NCBI GenBank assembly: GCA_022496805.1
Contig: CM040094.1
Location: 10,377,501 to 10,441,500 of the forward strand
Reading direction: 5' to 3'
Length of the DNA: 64,000 bases
Source: Pohlia nutans
Lineage: Eukaryota > Streptophyta > Bryopsida > Bryales > Mniaceae
Shown here: piece after piece, positions 1 through 11,100 of the stretch
Position numbering within the stretch: position 1 is the stretch's first letter
How the letters are laid out: every line of letters begins with the position of its first letter
Translations under genes and position numbers: made by a program
Notes under the pieces: model-generated
The model's database searches: none
Told to the model about the DNA's origin: nothing
Seen by the model: the letters and a program-made list of their open reading frames with translations, nothing else

Positions 1-258
1 GAACCCTAATGGCGAGTAACTACCCCGTACTGGCGCTCGCAGCTTTAGCACCGGAGCGGCGCCAGACCTAACCTTGGCCGCAGGTTCGGGGCCACTCGGC
101 GGCGACGTCGACAACCTGGCTGAGCCTGTGATCTGCATGCTCTTGACTTGGCGCGGTTAGTTACTTCAAGTCCCAGAACGTCAAACCTATGTGACGCGAG
201 TGGGAACGGAGTGGTGCAATCTGGCCCCAAAAAGCCAGAAAAAAAAAACACTGCTTAA
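1..258. other. GC-rich A-tailed segment, retroposon-like
   Basis: This block is much richer in G, C and CpG than the AT-rich DNA after it, and it ends in a run of about 11 A (239-249). A GC-rich body with an A tail resembles the 3' end of a SINE or LINE insertion. The stretch GGTTCGGGGCC near 83-93 is loosely like a pol III B box, but no convincing A box was found. The left end lies outside the window, so a target-site duplication cannot be tested. It could also be a fragment of a gene exon. No protein was recognised in any frame. Confidence 0.3.
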
Positions 259-378
259 GGATTAAAGGTTAAGGGTTACAGAGTAAATGCATTGTATTGT
301 AGTGGCATTTTTGTGAAAGGAATTTGGGGAAGGAAGATCAAAGTGAAATCCACATAACAATGGAAGAGGATCTCTCAT

Positions 379-757
379 TACAAGAAATTTCAGCCTTTGA
401 GAGGGCTGTGAAACTGCATTTTCAGCAAACAATTTTTTTTGAAAAACAAAAATTAAAAAAATAGTTAAAAATAATAATTTAAAAAAATGTGGGTGCATGG
501 GACCTCAGCTTAAGTTTGTGGTTTTAAGTGATGTGCTGCTTTATGTGTGGTCCAAATAAAGATCTTCATGCTGCCTGGCAGGCAGCCATGGAAAGTGGGT
601 GGCTGGTTCTGGGAAGCGGCGGTCAACAATCTGATGTGGCCGACATTCGGTCACGTCATTACCACATTTTCAGAAAAAAAAAAAAAACCTGATTTTGCAT
701 CGGAGGGGTTCAAAACTCACAGCCCTCTCAAGGGCTGAAACTTTTTGTAATGGTACT
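379..757. repeat. Imperfect inverted repeat (foldback)
   Basis: The arm at about 379-420 (CATTACAAGAAATTTCAGCC, then TTGAGAGGGCTGTGA) recurs inverted at about 715-757 (CAGCCCTCTCAAGGGCTGAA, then TTTTTGTAATG). The CAGCCCTTGAGAGGGCTG core is itself palindromic. The interval looks like a decayed MITE. No clear target-site duplication was found. Confidence 0.4.
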
Positions 758-1352
758 ACAATGTAAGGTAGGAGACTCTAAGCTTGCCACTTTAAGGGCT
801 GTGAATTTTAGAGGCCACAGGGAGAATTGAGCATGGTTTTTCACTAGAAGACAAATCCAAGCAAAGACCAACATACTTTGAATCAAATTTTTTGGATGTT
901 CCTAAAATTAGTTATGAATTTCTGAAGTTGAAATGACATGGGTTCTAAAGTGGTGTTCTTTACCATAGGTACATCTAAAATTTCAAAATGTTCGTCCTGG
1001 ATAGAGTGCGGGTTTAGAACTATGGCCGGTTTAGAGCCCTCTACTTTAATCCGTTGAACATTTTTGTGTGCAGACAACCATATTTGGTTGATTGGGCATT
1101 GAAAATGCTTGATAGTACTTACAAATGGCCAATTCTTTTTTAATTTTCAAATTTTAATAATTCAAATGTCATTATATGCATTGTCTTTAGATTTTGTACT
1201 TTCTTAGTTCTCATACTTGGAAAATTTTCTTAGATTTTGTCTTTCTTGGGTATAATCTTCTTAGAGATATAAACATTGAGCTTATTTATAAAAAATTAAG
1301 ACCAATTTTCTAATTGTAAAGTATTCCAGAAAGTCACTTGAATTGAATCAAA

Positions 1353-1375
1353 ATAGATAGATAGATAGATAGATA
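1353..1375. repeat. ATAG tetranucleotide microsatellite
   Basis: About five to six uninterrupted ATAG units lie in AT-rich intergenic sequence. Confidence 0.85.
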
Positions 1376-1426
1376 AAAACTCCAGTCCTCTTTCGAAGGT
1401 TGGCGTGAATAAAATGTCCGTTTGTA

Positions 1427-1828
1427 AGGTAGGGTGTCCTAAAACCACCACCTCCCCTAATTATGACATGTAGACCTTTCTTGGGGCCACCACAGTTGAG
1501 ACCCAAAACCACCAATTTCACTATTCAATTAGACCAATGGCATCCCAAGCATTGCGAAGAAATAGAACTTTGGTGGTTTTGGGTATCATTATGAGTGAAA
1601 GTTAGTACCACATAGTGTGAACATGGGGAAACCTAGAGGTTTGATTTGGGTCACAGATTTCTTTCCACTTTGGAATTTTGTATAAAATTGACAATTGCAA
1701 ATTAGAAGATGCAAATTTTTGCAATCCTCATCAGAAAGTATTTCGAATGTGGTCATATTTTTTTCGAATTTAGCACTGCCAAAAATAGGCCAGATTGCTT
1801 AAGTTGGTGGTTTTAGGACAATCAACTT
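1427..1828 (-). mobile_element. TA-flanked MITE, GTCCTAAAACCACC family, copy 1
   Basis: This 402-bp element lies between TA dinucleotides. Its left end is AGGTAGGGTGTCCTAAAACC and its right end is the inverted match GGTTTTAGGACAATCAACTT. It is in the opposite orientation to the copies at 5439-6058 and 60795-61193, and the interiors align over most of their length. TA flanks and terminal inverted repeats suggest a non-autonomous Tc1/mariner-type element. It carries the intact sequence that is interrupted in copy 2. Confidence 0.7.
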
Positions 1829-1830
1829 TA

Positions 1831-3776
1831 ATGTCAATGACTCAGTGTCCACATGACAAAGGGAATCAAAATACAATAAATATTGCATGTGTTTCATGCA
1901 ATCATCCATACTAGTGATGGATAGGTATTGGTACAAGGATCTTTGAATGTAGCATCCTTCTAGATTTGAGATACCTATGTGTAAAAGCTAGTTAAGGGTA
2001 AAGTATTAAATTCAAAAAAAGCCTACATTCTAAAAATCTATATTCAACATCTGCCCATCACTAGTACATAGAACTATATACCCCTTTTCGGAAGATATTT
2101 AAGATTTATAAGTTAGCATACTTGTGAATATATGTAATATGTGTATGTGTAGCTAGGCATAATCCTAGATGCATAGTAGTTGATCATACAAAGTGCACAA
2201 TTTAATAAAGAAAACTTTCCTTGAAGATAATGATTTATCCTACAATAAATATTTTGAAAATTAATTCTTATTTTTGTACTTGATTGTAATAAATTGTAAA
2301 TACTTCAAACTCTTATAATTTTTTTGATAATTATCAAAATCACATACAACAAAGCTTGATACGTAGACCAGCTTCAAAAAACAACACTAATCCTAAAAAT
2401 TCTGTTTGAATATTATTTATATCGAACCCTATTTTTTCAAAAAGTATCAAATGTTCAACACAAATATGCTGACCTTGACTTCCACCTGCAAACATTGTAC
2501 AAGGTTTAGATAAATATGATTTGATTTACATTATTTATTGATTTACACTATTTTTTCCTAAAGAAGAACTTCTTTGTTTTTCCTTCCCCTCTTTGCTCCA
2601 TTTTCACCATTTTTTTCTCCTTATCTCTATCAATCGTTACCTTGACATTTTCTTTGAATTAAAAAAAAAAGTTACAAAATTGACAATGGGTATGTTAACT
2701 CAATATCAAACTGTTCTCATGACATTTTTTCCTTCTTTTTTATTATTTATTTCATAATAATAATAATTTTATAAGTTAATTTTTTTAGATTTGTTCCATT
2801 TCAAACTATACCTTAAACATATTTCAAAGATTGACTAGAATATAACACAAATGCACTCATTCAACCAATCATTCATCATCAAATCACTTTAGCACTGCTT
2901 TTAAGCACATCTAAGATAAATTGCTTTTTGTAGTATCAATAACTTTTCTTTCTCTTTCTTTTCTTTTGTTTTTTGTTTTTTGGCAAATGCCAAATTTATA
3001 GCCTACAATATTACTAATGAATCAAGCCTTGTCTGGTTGTAACGGGAAACATCAAAGGTAGGGTAGTGAAGGTGAGGAATTTCAACCTCTTATGCAAAAT
3101 TTTCATAGATGTGAAGATTTGATAGTCAATTTTGAAGAAATATTCTAAATTCCTTAATATAGAAAATCATTATATATAATATAAACCATTTCATCATATT
3201 GGGAGAAACCATTTGGCTAAAAAAAAGTAGCTAATTTCTTTAAAAATGAATAAAATTAGCATTAAATTATGTTTTATAGCCACTTTGCTAAAATTTGCAC
3301 AAAACATTTTCATTGAGGTAGGGAAACATATTTAGCAAAACAACTTATTACATGGCTATGTTTCTAAAATGACCTTTGCATGTCATATGACAACTAAGAA
3401 TTTGCTTGAATTTCTCCCATTCTCATAGGAGCTTCATAAGGTTCTTTAGCAGTTAGTGGAGTCTATCCTTTTCAATAGTAGCATTGTATTCTAAGCTTTA
3501 ACATTAAACACAATGTCTCACCACCCAATCTTCAGCTAAAGATGATGTGAACTTGTCCATGATTTTGAATTTGCTATAGTGATTCAAGAATAGTGGCCAA
3601 GATTTTGAAGTCAATAGTAGAAGGGCTAAAGAACCTCAATATGTTCGTTCAAAAGATACACTCTCACCTAGATGATGAAGAACCCAAATCTCTACAAAGA
3701 CCATGTAACACTAGGAGCATGCGGGTTGTATAATTTTGGTGAAATTTTCGTGACCATTGACGTTACAATCAATCAC
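1831..3776. other. AT-rich intergenic DNA without recognised features
   Basis: No ORF with a recognisable domain, no RNA gene and no clear terminal-repeat element was found here. The sequence is AT-rich with many homopolymer runs. Confidence 0.5.
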
Positions 3777-3778
3777 TA

Positions 3779-3911
3779 GTAGGATTTTAGTTCTTTATAA
3801 CTAATCCTTTGTGATTTAAATGGTCCTTTGTGACTCAATTCTTTAAAACAAAAAAGTTGTTTTGAACCATTTAACCAACAGAGGACTAGTTATGAAGAAC
3901 CAAAATCCTAC
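3779..3911. mobile_element. Short Stowaway-like MITE
   Basis: A 133-bp foldback has arms starting GTAGGATTTTAGTTCTT on the left and ending AAGAACCAAAATCCTAC on the right, directly flanked by TA on both sides. The arms continue inwards through ATAACTAATCC and GGACTAGTTAT. The short size, long terminal inverted repeat and TA duplication fit a Tc1/mariner-derived MITE. Confidence 0.65.
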
Positions 3912-4366
3912 TAATGGATGCTAATCATAAGTGTAGGACAGAGTCTACTTGTGAGAGGAGGAATGGAGTTCTATATATTCCTTAGCTTTGTAGGTCTAGA
4001 TTCATGCACGCATGCCGGCGTCGATAGGGACCGGGAGTGCTAATTAAAACCAACACCTATTGGTGAAGTTGTCTAACGTAACAACTAACAAGTGCATGAG
4101 TGCATGAGATATCGAAATAGTGAACTACAGTTCGTTGGCTTCGATATATGTGTCATCGGTTCATTACCCATAGCCTCATGTATTGACCATGACAATTCCC
4201 AAGGCAAAAAGCGAATTAAGTTAAGCTTGGAGTGAAGTGCTCTCAAGAAACCCATAATAAGATAACTTAGTTACCATTGGGGCTATGCTTAGCATGATGC
4301 AATTTGCGAGATTTGATATCAACTCTTTTTTAAGTTTCTAAGCTTTGGATTTTGTGCCACAAATCG

Positions 4367-4492
4367 CGAAATTTCTCACACCTGTGGGAATTTGGATTGA
4401 AAAAGGTGCCTGTCGAATTAAAGCATAACGGAAAACAATCCACCTGGGTCCCGTAATTGGAATTTCCGACACCTGTGAGTTGAGAAATTTTC
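4367..4492. repeat. Imperfect inverted repeat
   Basis: CGAAATTTCTCACACCTGTG on the left pairs imperfectly with CACCTGTGAGTTGAGAAATT on the right, around a spacer of about 60 bp. It is probably a decayed MITE. Confidence 0.35.
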
Positions 4493-5256
4493 AATGATCT
4501 CAAGTGGAAGCCTGAGTGTCACAGGGTACAACGTACACCGTTTGTATGTATACTGTACCCTACTTGAGTACAAAGAGAGGTATTTGGGCACCGATGAATA
4601 GTGTTAAGCATGCCCACCCTACCAGTGAATTCTATCATGAATTTGAAAAGTGAACGAAAAGTGCTTATATTTAATGCTGTATATTCATAGAGGGTGAGAG
4701 AGCCAACTGAATATGAGCCGCGATGTAGTGATACAAGTCAATACGACCCTCTATAACTAATTTCAAGGAATATACTTTGTCCTAGATCGATGGACAATAA
4801 TGATTACGTGATTGTTTTTGGTTCACCGACTATATAGAAGGACACAACGATGCAAGGGTGTAGAGATGATTGCTTGCAACACCCAATTTTGAATGTGATG
4901 ATGATAGTGGTCAAGGGGTGAATTGAGGGAGAAGGATGCGGATGCTCTGAGAGCGTTACTGGCTCCAAAGCTAGTGCCAACTTTGGGCCTTGGGCACCAT
5001 GCTTTGATATTGTTCCTTGGTACCCAAAGATTACCCTTTCTACTAGTGTGTTGTACATTTGTACATATACTTTATACTTGTGACATACATGAAACATAAG
5101 AGAGGGAATTCTATACTCCTTGTACTCATGAAGATAATGTGTGTGGCTTTCATGTATTGTACACAAATTTTGAATACACGTAAAAGTTTGAATACTCGTG
5201 GGATTCTACACTCTTGTACTGTATGACAATGAGTTGGGATACGTAGATACAAGTCA

Positions 5257-5353
5257 TGGGTTAGATTGTGGCAAGGGTAGCTTAAACTTAGACTACTTTT
5301 AGATACCCTAGGAGTAGTTTAGAATCAAACCACCCTTGCCAAAATCTGACCCA
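5257..5353. repeat. 97-bp hairpin-forming inverted repeat
   Basis: The arm TGGGTTAGATTGTGGCAAGG pairs with CCTTGCCAAAATCTGACCCA, and pairing continues inwards through the paired TAGACTAC and GTAGTTTA segments. The size suits a very short MITE or a precursor-like hairpin. There is no protein coding. Confidence 0.5.
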
Positions 5354-5438
5354 TAACTACAACTAAAAGATATGGACCCATGACTACAACTAAATCTTCA
5401 ATTATGAACAAGAAGATCACAAACCTTTTCATAGCATA

Positions 5439-6058
5439 AGGTTATTGTCCTAAAACCACCAACTTAAGCAATTTGGCCTATTTTTGGCTGCGCCAAATTC
5501 GAAAAAAAAATATGACCGCATTCAAAATAGGTTTTGATGAGGATTGTAAAATTTTGCAACATCTAATTTTCATTTGTCAATTCTATACAAATTTTTAAAG
5601 TGGAAAGTAACCTATGACCCAAATCAAACCTCTAGGTTTTCCCATGTTCACACAATGTGGTACTAAGGTCGACCACCTAAAACCGACCACGTACCTAATG
5701 CCAATAATTTCAACATATGGCTTTCATTTTAGAACGCAAATCTAAATATGTCATAGAGCCTTTATTGTTTGTTGACCAAAACGATAAGCCATCTATGGTC
5801 TACCTAGATGTGCGTTCTAAAATGAAAGCCATGTGTAGAAATTATCAGCATTAGGTACCTGGTCGGTTTTAGGTGGCTTGACCTTAACTTTCACTTATAA
5901 TGATACCCAAAACCACCAACTATTTCTTCACAATGCTTGGCGTGCCATTGGTCTACTTGAATAGTGAAATTGGTGGTTTTGGGTCTTAACTGTGGTAGCC
6001 CCAAGAAAAGTCTACATGTCATAATTGGGGGAGGTGGTGGTTTTAGGACATCCTACCT
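5439..6058 (+). mobile_element. TA-flanked MITE, GTCCTAAAACCACC family, copy 2 (interrupted)
   Basis: It begins AGGTTATTGTCCTAAAACC after TA and ends GGTTTTAGGACATCCTACCT before TA. Its interior matches copies 1 and 3 except for a 219-bp insertion at 5666-5884. Without that insertion it is about 400 bp, the size of copy 1. Confidence 0.75.
5666..5884. mobile_element. Nested 219-bp palindromic MITE
   Basis: It begins AGGTCGACCACCTAAAACCG and ends CGGTTTTAGGTGGCTTGACCT-like sequence, with arms of about 80 bp that run through GGCTTTCATTTTAGAACGCA and its inverse. It is flanked by TA on each side. The two other copies of the host MITE read GGTACTAACTTTCAC across this point with a single TA, so insertion into and duplication of TA is seen directly. 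Confidence 0.85.
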
Positions 6059-6292
6059 TAATAGAGTAGTGGGATTCAACACTCGTTTGCAATGGGATCA
6101 CTGTCTAGTTACAATTAGAAATTAAATTTATATGGCATTGACACAGTAGTTCTAAATATCATGGAATATAAATGGCATTGCTTCATTACTTAAAAAAATG
6201 AATCCAAGTGAAGATTCTCTTTCAATATAGTTGTCAAAAGGGTGCTTCATTGCACTATGTTTCAAAGCCAATATAAATTAAAAGTATGTTTG

Positions 6293-6746
6293 TTAACCCC
6301 TAAATGTCTTCACCTTCTTCAGATGTGGAGAATTTCAAAGATGTCTTATAAAATGTAACTAAGAGGATTGTTTTGAACCTGGCATATGAATAAAAAATTA
6401 ACATTGTGATTTTTTTTTTCTATCCATACGATTAGATTTATTATTGCTCTCACCAATACTTTTGTATAAAATTTGAAATTTGAAATTCTTTTGTGATTTG
6501 ATTACGAATAAGGTATAGACAACTTGTGGATGATTTTTTTTGTGATTGGTTGAAATGTAATATGTCAAGTGTACTTATTTTTAGAAATTTCTTGATTGCT
6601 TAATTTTGTGGGTTGACTTTTTTTAAGAACAATTCTACACTAAAATCTTTGAAATTATAAATGAATTGCTATATGAAATGAGGCATAAAAAATTCACAAA
6701 TGATCCCCTTTCTAATCAGATCAGACATGCATGAAGCTAACTTCCC

Positions 6747-6785
<39 letters not shown>

Positions 6786-6876
6786 CCACACTGCGAAATG
6801 TCAATGGCAGATGGAAAAACTATGTTTGATACTATCCATCGTTCACTTTTTGGACGATTCGACGTTTAGGGGTTAA
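6293..6876. mobile_element. TTAA-bounded element (584 bp)
   Basis: It starts TTAACCCCTAAATGTC and ends GACGTTTAGGGGTTAA, an inverted repeat with one mismatch. A TA microsatellite lies inside at 6748-6783. It belongs to the TTAA superfamily that recurs through the window, and no ORF with a domain is present. Confidence 0.7.
6748..6783. repeat. TA dinucleotide microsatellite
   Basis: About 17 to 18 TA units lie inside the TTAA-bounded element at 6293-6876. Confidence 0.9.
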
Positions 6877-7358
6877 ACTTACTCAACCTCAAATCCAATT
6901 GTAGGCTACCCATAAGAATGGAGAAACTACACATAAATGGTCATTTAGTGTCCAAGACACTATTTCTCAACACAAACACTATTTGACTTTTTGGATATAT
7001 AGTGTTCATGTAACAAAACTTTTTATTGTAAAACTGGATCTAGTCCAAATATTGTAGGAAGGAAAGCTATAAAATCATCCACCAGTGAGCATTGATATAT
7101 GCTCTCTTTATTTAGAGTGTGATGTTTGTAATTTATTTTTGTGCAATGAAAATAAAGCATCCATTTGTTTCCCAAAAAAGAAAAAGAAAAAGAAAAACAT
7201 GGTATGCTAGCTCATGTAACTTGAGTTAACACAACTTGAGGAAAAGAACATGGTACTCTTAGTGAAAGTGGCTAACTTCTGTGTCTTGTAGGGACACTAT
7301 TTCTCCTCACCTTTGATCAAGTTGTGGTAAAAGACACCAATTTTTAGTGTACCTTGAG

Positions 7359-7693
7359 TTAACCCCTAAACATCCCAACGTCCAGAAACTGAATCACGAA
7401 CAAATTCAACTGAAAGCCTAGCAACTTTCTCATACAATTTTGGATGACTTTCATCCAAGTCATCTTTCAAAGAGTATTAAATTCTCTACCAATTACGATA
7501 GTTCTCTTGTGATGGGGAGCTGTTGATAATATTGGAGAAGCCTCCAACTACAAGTATGTCTAATTTGTTGGGTAGATTTTATGCTTGCGATGGTCTTCTC
7601 ATGTACACCTCATGTACATCTGAACCATGCTAATATCTACTTTTGAGGCTAGAATCTACTTCTGTTCAAAGGGTTGGTACGTTTAGGGGTTAA
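7359..7693. mobile_element. TTAA-bounded element, family A (335 bp)
   Basis: It starts TTAACCCCTAAACATCCC and ends GGTACGTTTAGGGGTTAA. The interior holds the palindromic GGATGACTTTCATCC, also present in the related element at 59673-60412. It lies about 340 bp downstream of the stop codon of the RCC1 gene. Confidence 0.7.
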
Positions 7694-8033
7694 TAAAATG
7701 GATGCAACAGTATCCAAGCATAAAAAGTTGGCAAAGAATCACACCAGCTGGAGCACACACTCATTCACATAAGAATGATAACATTCAAGACTTGTATGAA
7801 ACCCAACAGTGCTCAATTCTTTGTTGCTTCAGACAGACAAAGTCCATATGATTTTTCTCTTGAGAGCAGCTTATTTGGAAAAGAGAAATACTAGCCGCTG
7901 GAACTAGCCAGTAAAAAAGTGCTTCTTCAACTCTATGTCAACACTGACACAGAGGAAAAACATGTACACGTAGCCAAATGTGCATGAGAAAAAACCTTCA
8001 TCTTTTTTTGTTCTTTTTTCACTTCTTTTGAAA

Positions 8034-8156
8034 TCACTTGATATGAACTGAAGCCAGTGTGTGCCACCATCCACACACAACGCTGGCGGCACGCCCACCA
8101 TCATTCATCGTTACTTGCACGGGCAAGTCTCTGTTGTTACTGTCACCCAAACCCAA
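8034..8156 (-). CDS. RCC1 gene, exon 10 with stop codon
   Basis: It encodes LGLGDSNNRDLPVQV through VVCGWWHTLASVHIK, then TGA. The acceptor is GTGTGCAG. CGWWHTL is the closing blade motif, so the protein ends just after the last propeller strand. Confidence 0.87.
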   Translation of the reverse strand: MGLGDSNNRDLPVQVTMNDGGRAASVVCGWWHTLASVHIK

Positions 8157-11100
8157 CTGCACACGCAAGGCAACAATGCACTAATCAGAATTATATTTAA
8201 CAATACAAGCCTTGAACAACTTTTAACCCATAAAGGACCAAGGATTCATGGTTTTAAAATGAAAAATTCAATGAATCATATTGTCAAATATATAATTCAG
8301 ATGAGACTAAATTTTATATCACTGGAATCGATAAAGAATAATGCATATGATGGTTAAGAAACAAACAAATTTGAACAAAAGGAAGTCCACAGAAAAATTA
8401 CGAGGCCCAATTTGAACTTCTTAGTCTTTTAGGGTTTAAATGAAACAGAACCTCCTCATTTAACCCATAAACACTAGAGCGTCCAGTTTCTGGATGCTAA
8501 ACAGAATTGAATGGACAACAGGTTCTCAAGTTCTCATGATGTCCATCCAATATACATGGAATGAACTGATAGCACTCGTTATCTTTACATTTATTAAAGA
8601 AACTATATTGATAATTACATTTTAAACATGCAATTCTATTTTTAGATTATGACGTTCAAGAGTTAAAAGATAGGAAATCATATCTTGGATCTTGGAATGC
8701 TTTACGTTAGGGTAAAGCACTGTGTATTTTCAGTTTATACATGGTACACCATTTATTCTACTTAGTATGGGCCACATTATTTTTAAAAAAACCTATATTA
8801 ATGAAACTCACATTATTTGAGCTCCTTCATACACGCGTACTATTTTACATTAAGTAGCAAGCTTACCCGACATAAAAAAACATGCATCTGCATTAATTGA
8901 AAAACCTGTATTATTTTAGATTTGAAGTATAAACAAAGTAGATTCTCCTAATTAAGAATCACATTATTTGATAACCCACACTAGATAGAATAACAATGTC
9001 GAAGAAAAACACAATATAAAGTTGTAAAAACATGATACTCTTCTTTCAATCTATATTTGTTATAATGAATCTCTTATATATCTGGTAGATCCACAAGGAA
9101 AATAAAATCCTTTACGGGTTAAGCTATTAAAATTAATACTAAATCAACATTAACTTGACATAATTTTAAAATTATTTCAATATTGATATGATATTCACTT
9201 AATTACCATCAATAACTTTGTCAATGTAAAAGGGTTCTTTTCAAACACTACTGTAGTGACTGTAAATTAGCACACTTGATACAACCTTCTCTAACATGAA
9301 ATTCTGGAATATCCTACACACTTTACAATACAGTCTACCCTCCATAATGTGACACTCCATAATATGACGATATTATTGTTTGAAGCAATACACATGTGAC
9401 AATGTGGCAAGTCATTTTTGTGATTAATTCATGCCTGCCACCTTGAAGTTAGGGCTTCGCAAACATGTCATAATAGAGAGGGACAACTGTATCGTTGACA
9501 ATCATACAGTAAAAACATGGAAGATGCAGCAAAATTAGCAGGTTGTAACATACCTGCCCATATTTGTTCCAACCCCAAGCGAAGATCTTTCCTGATCCTG
9601 AAACCAGATGATACAACCATTAGTCCAGTAAAAGTAGTATCTTAAAGAGGTGCACAAAAGACCTTAATTGGCATTAAATATAAAAACCGACCGGTGAAGA
9701 AACTGTAAGCCTTCTCTTGACTACATCCCGTATGGTTTTTCATCCATCCACATTTTCCTTGGTTCTTGTGCAAGTTGACTACCATTTGTACTATATGGAT
9801 CTTCAAAACACAATATTCTGATTCTTTTTAAATGAAAAGATTGGTTTATGTCAAGGTTCATTCTTAGTTCAAAATGTGAGACCTTAACCATGATTTTCCA
9901 AAATAAGTAGAATCAAATAATGGAAATTATACCATCTCATAGTGCATATTATTCCAAATTCGTTATACAAATTTTTAATAAAAAATGATTAATTTGGGAT
10001 TTTAAAGTGAATTTCAAAAGAAAACCTTGCAAAATTAATTAATAAAAAATATCATGATCCAACCCTACAGATGTGATGTACATTGAGATTTACAACTGTT
10101 GTTTATATATCAACTCCATTTTTGTGATTCATGAAACATTGTGTAACACATCTTTGAAATCGGTGTGGATCTGGACATTGAAGTGTTAACATGACCTCAA
10201 AGGGCTGCTTCACACTATGGTCGAAGGTCGAGAGGTCGTCGATTTCCACCAATCAAATTGCAAGAAACCATGGGTTCGGCCTCTCGACCCTTCACACTAC
10301 AAGCTAAAGTCCAACGGCCATCGCTCTCCAAAATGCCTACGTGGCAGTACTTTTTGACCAAGGCGACAACCTCTCAAAAGGAAGTTTGGGTCGGACGGGA
10401 ATGGAAACCCAAACTATGGTCGAGAGGCCGTCGATTTCTTTTCATAAAAAATGAAAACTATATTTTATTTTCAGTAGATTTTCAGTAGATTTCTTTGGAC
10501 TCTCAACAAAGTTTGGACTCTCAATCCCACGGCCTCTCGACTTGGACAGCCATAGTGTGAAGCGGCCCTAAAATGACATTTGGAACATCCTGCACACTTG
10601 CTACACTATCATTGACTGTAGCACACTTTTTCACACATTAAAACTATGTCATAGTCATATTTTTGGGACCCCGGGCAGTCAGACTAGAGGTCAGGGTGTA
10701 CCTGTGAGCACAACACTATGGCGCGCACCACATGCGACCGCCACAGATGCTTCATCTTCCAAAAGTGGTGCATCAATTAGCCGTGGAGACGTCTGAACCA
10801 ATGCAAAAAAGCCTGAGTTAAAACACCATTTAAATAGATGATAAACCATGCAACTCTTGTTGAAGAGGATGACCAGCTTGCATGAATGCAACTCACTAAA
10901 AAATTCTGCAAGAATGCAAAAGGATCGTACAAACTCTCCTAATGTAGGCCTTTTACACGGTTAGCAAAAAACTTCAGCTGCCTGGTACTGAAATTCAAGG
11001 CTAAACAAGGGTTTACGAGACTCAGTTTTTTCTGAGAATCTACATTGATGTTCATGAAAGGGTCAAACGTAATTCCTGATAACTTTAAAAAAACATTCCG

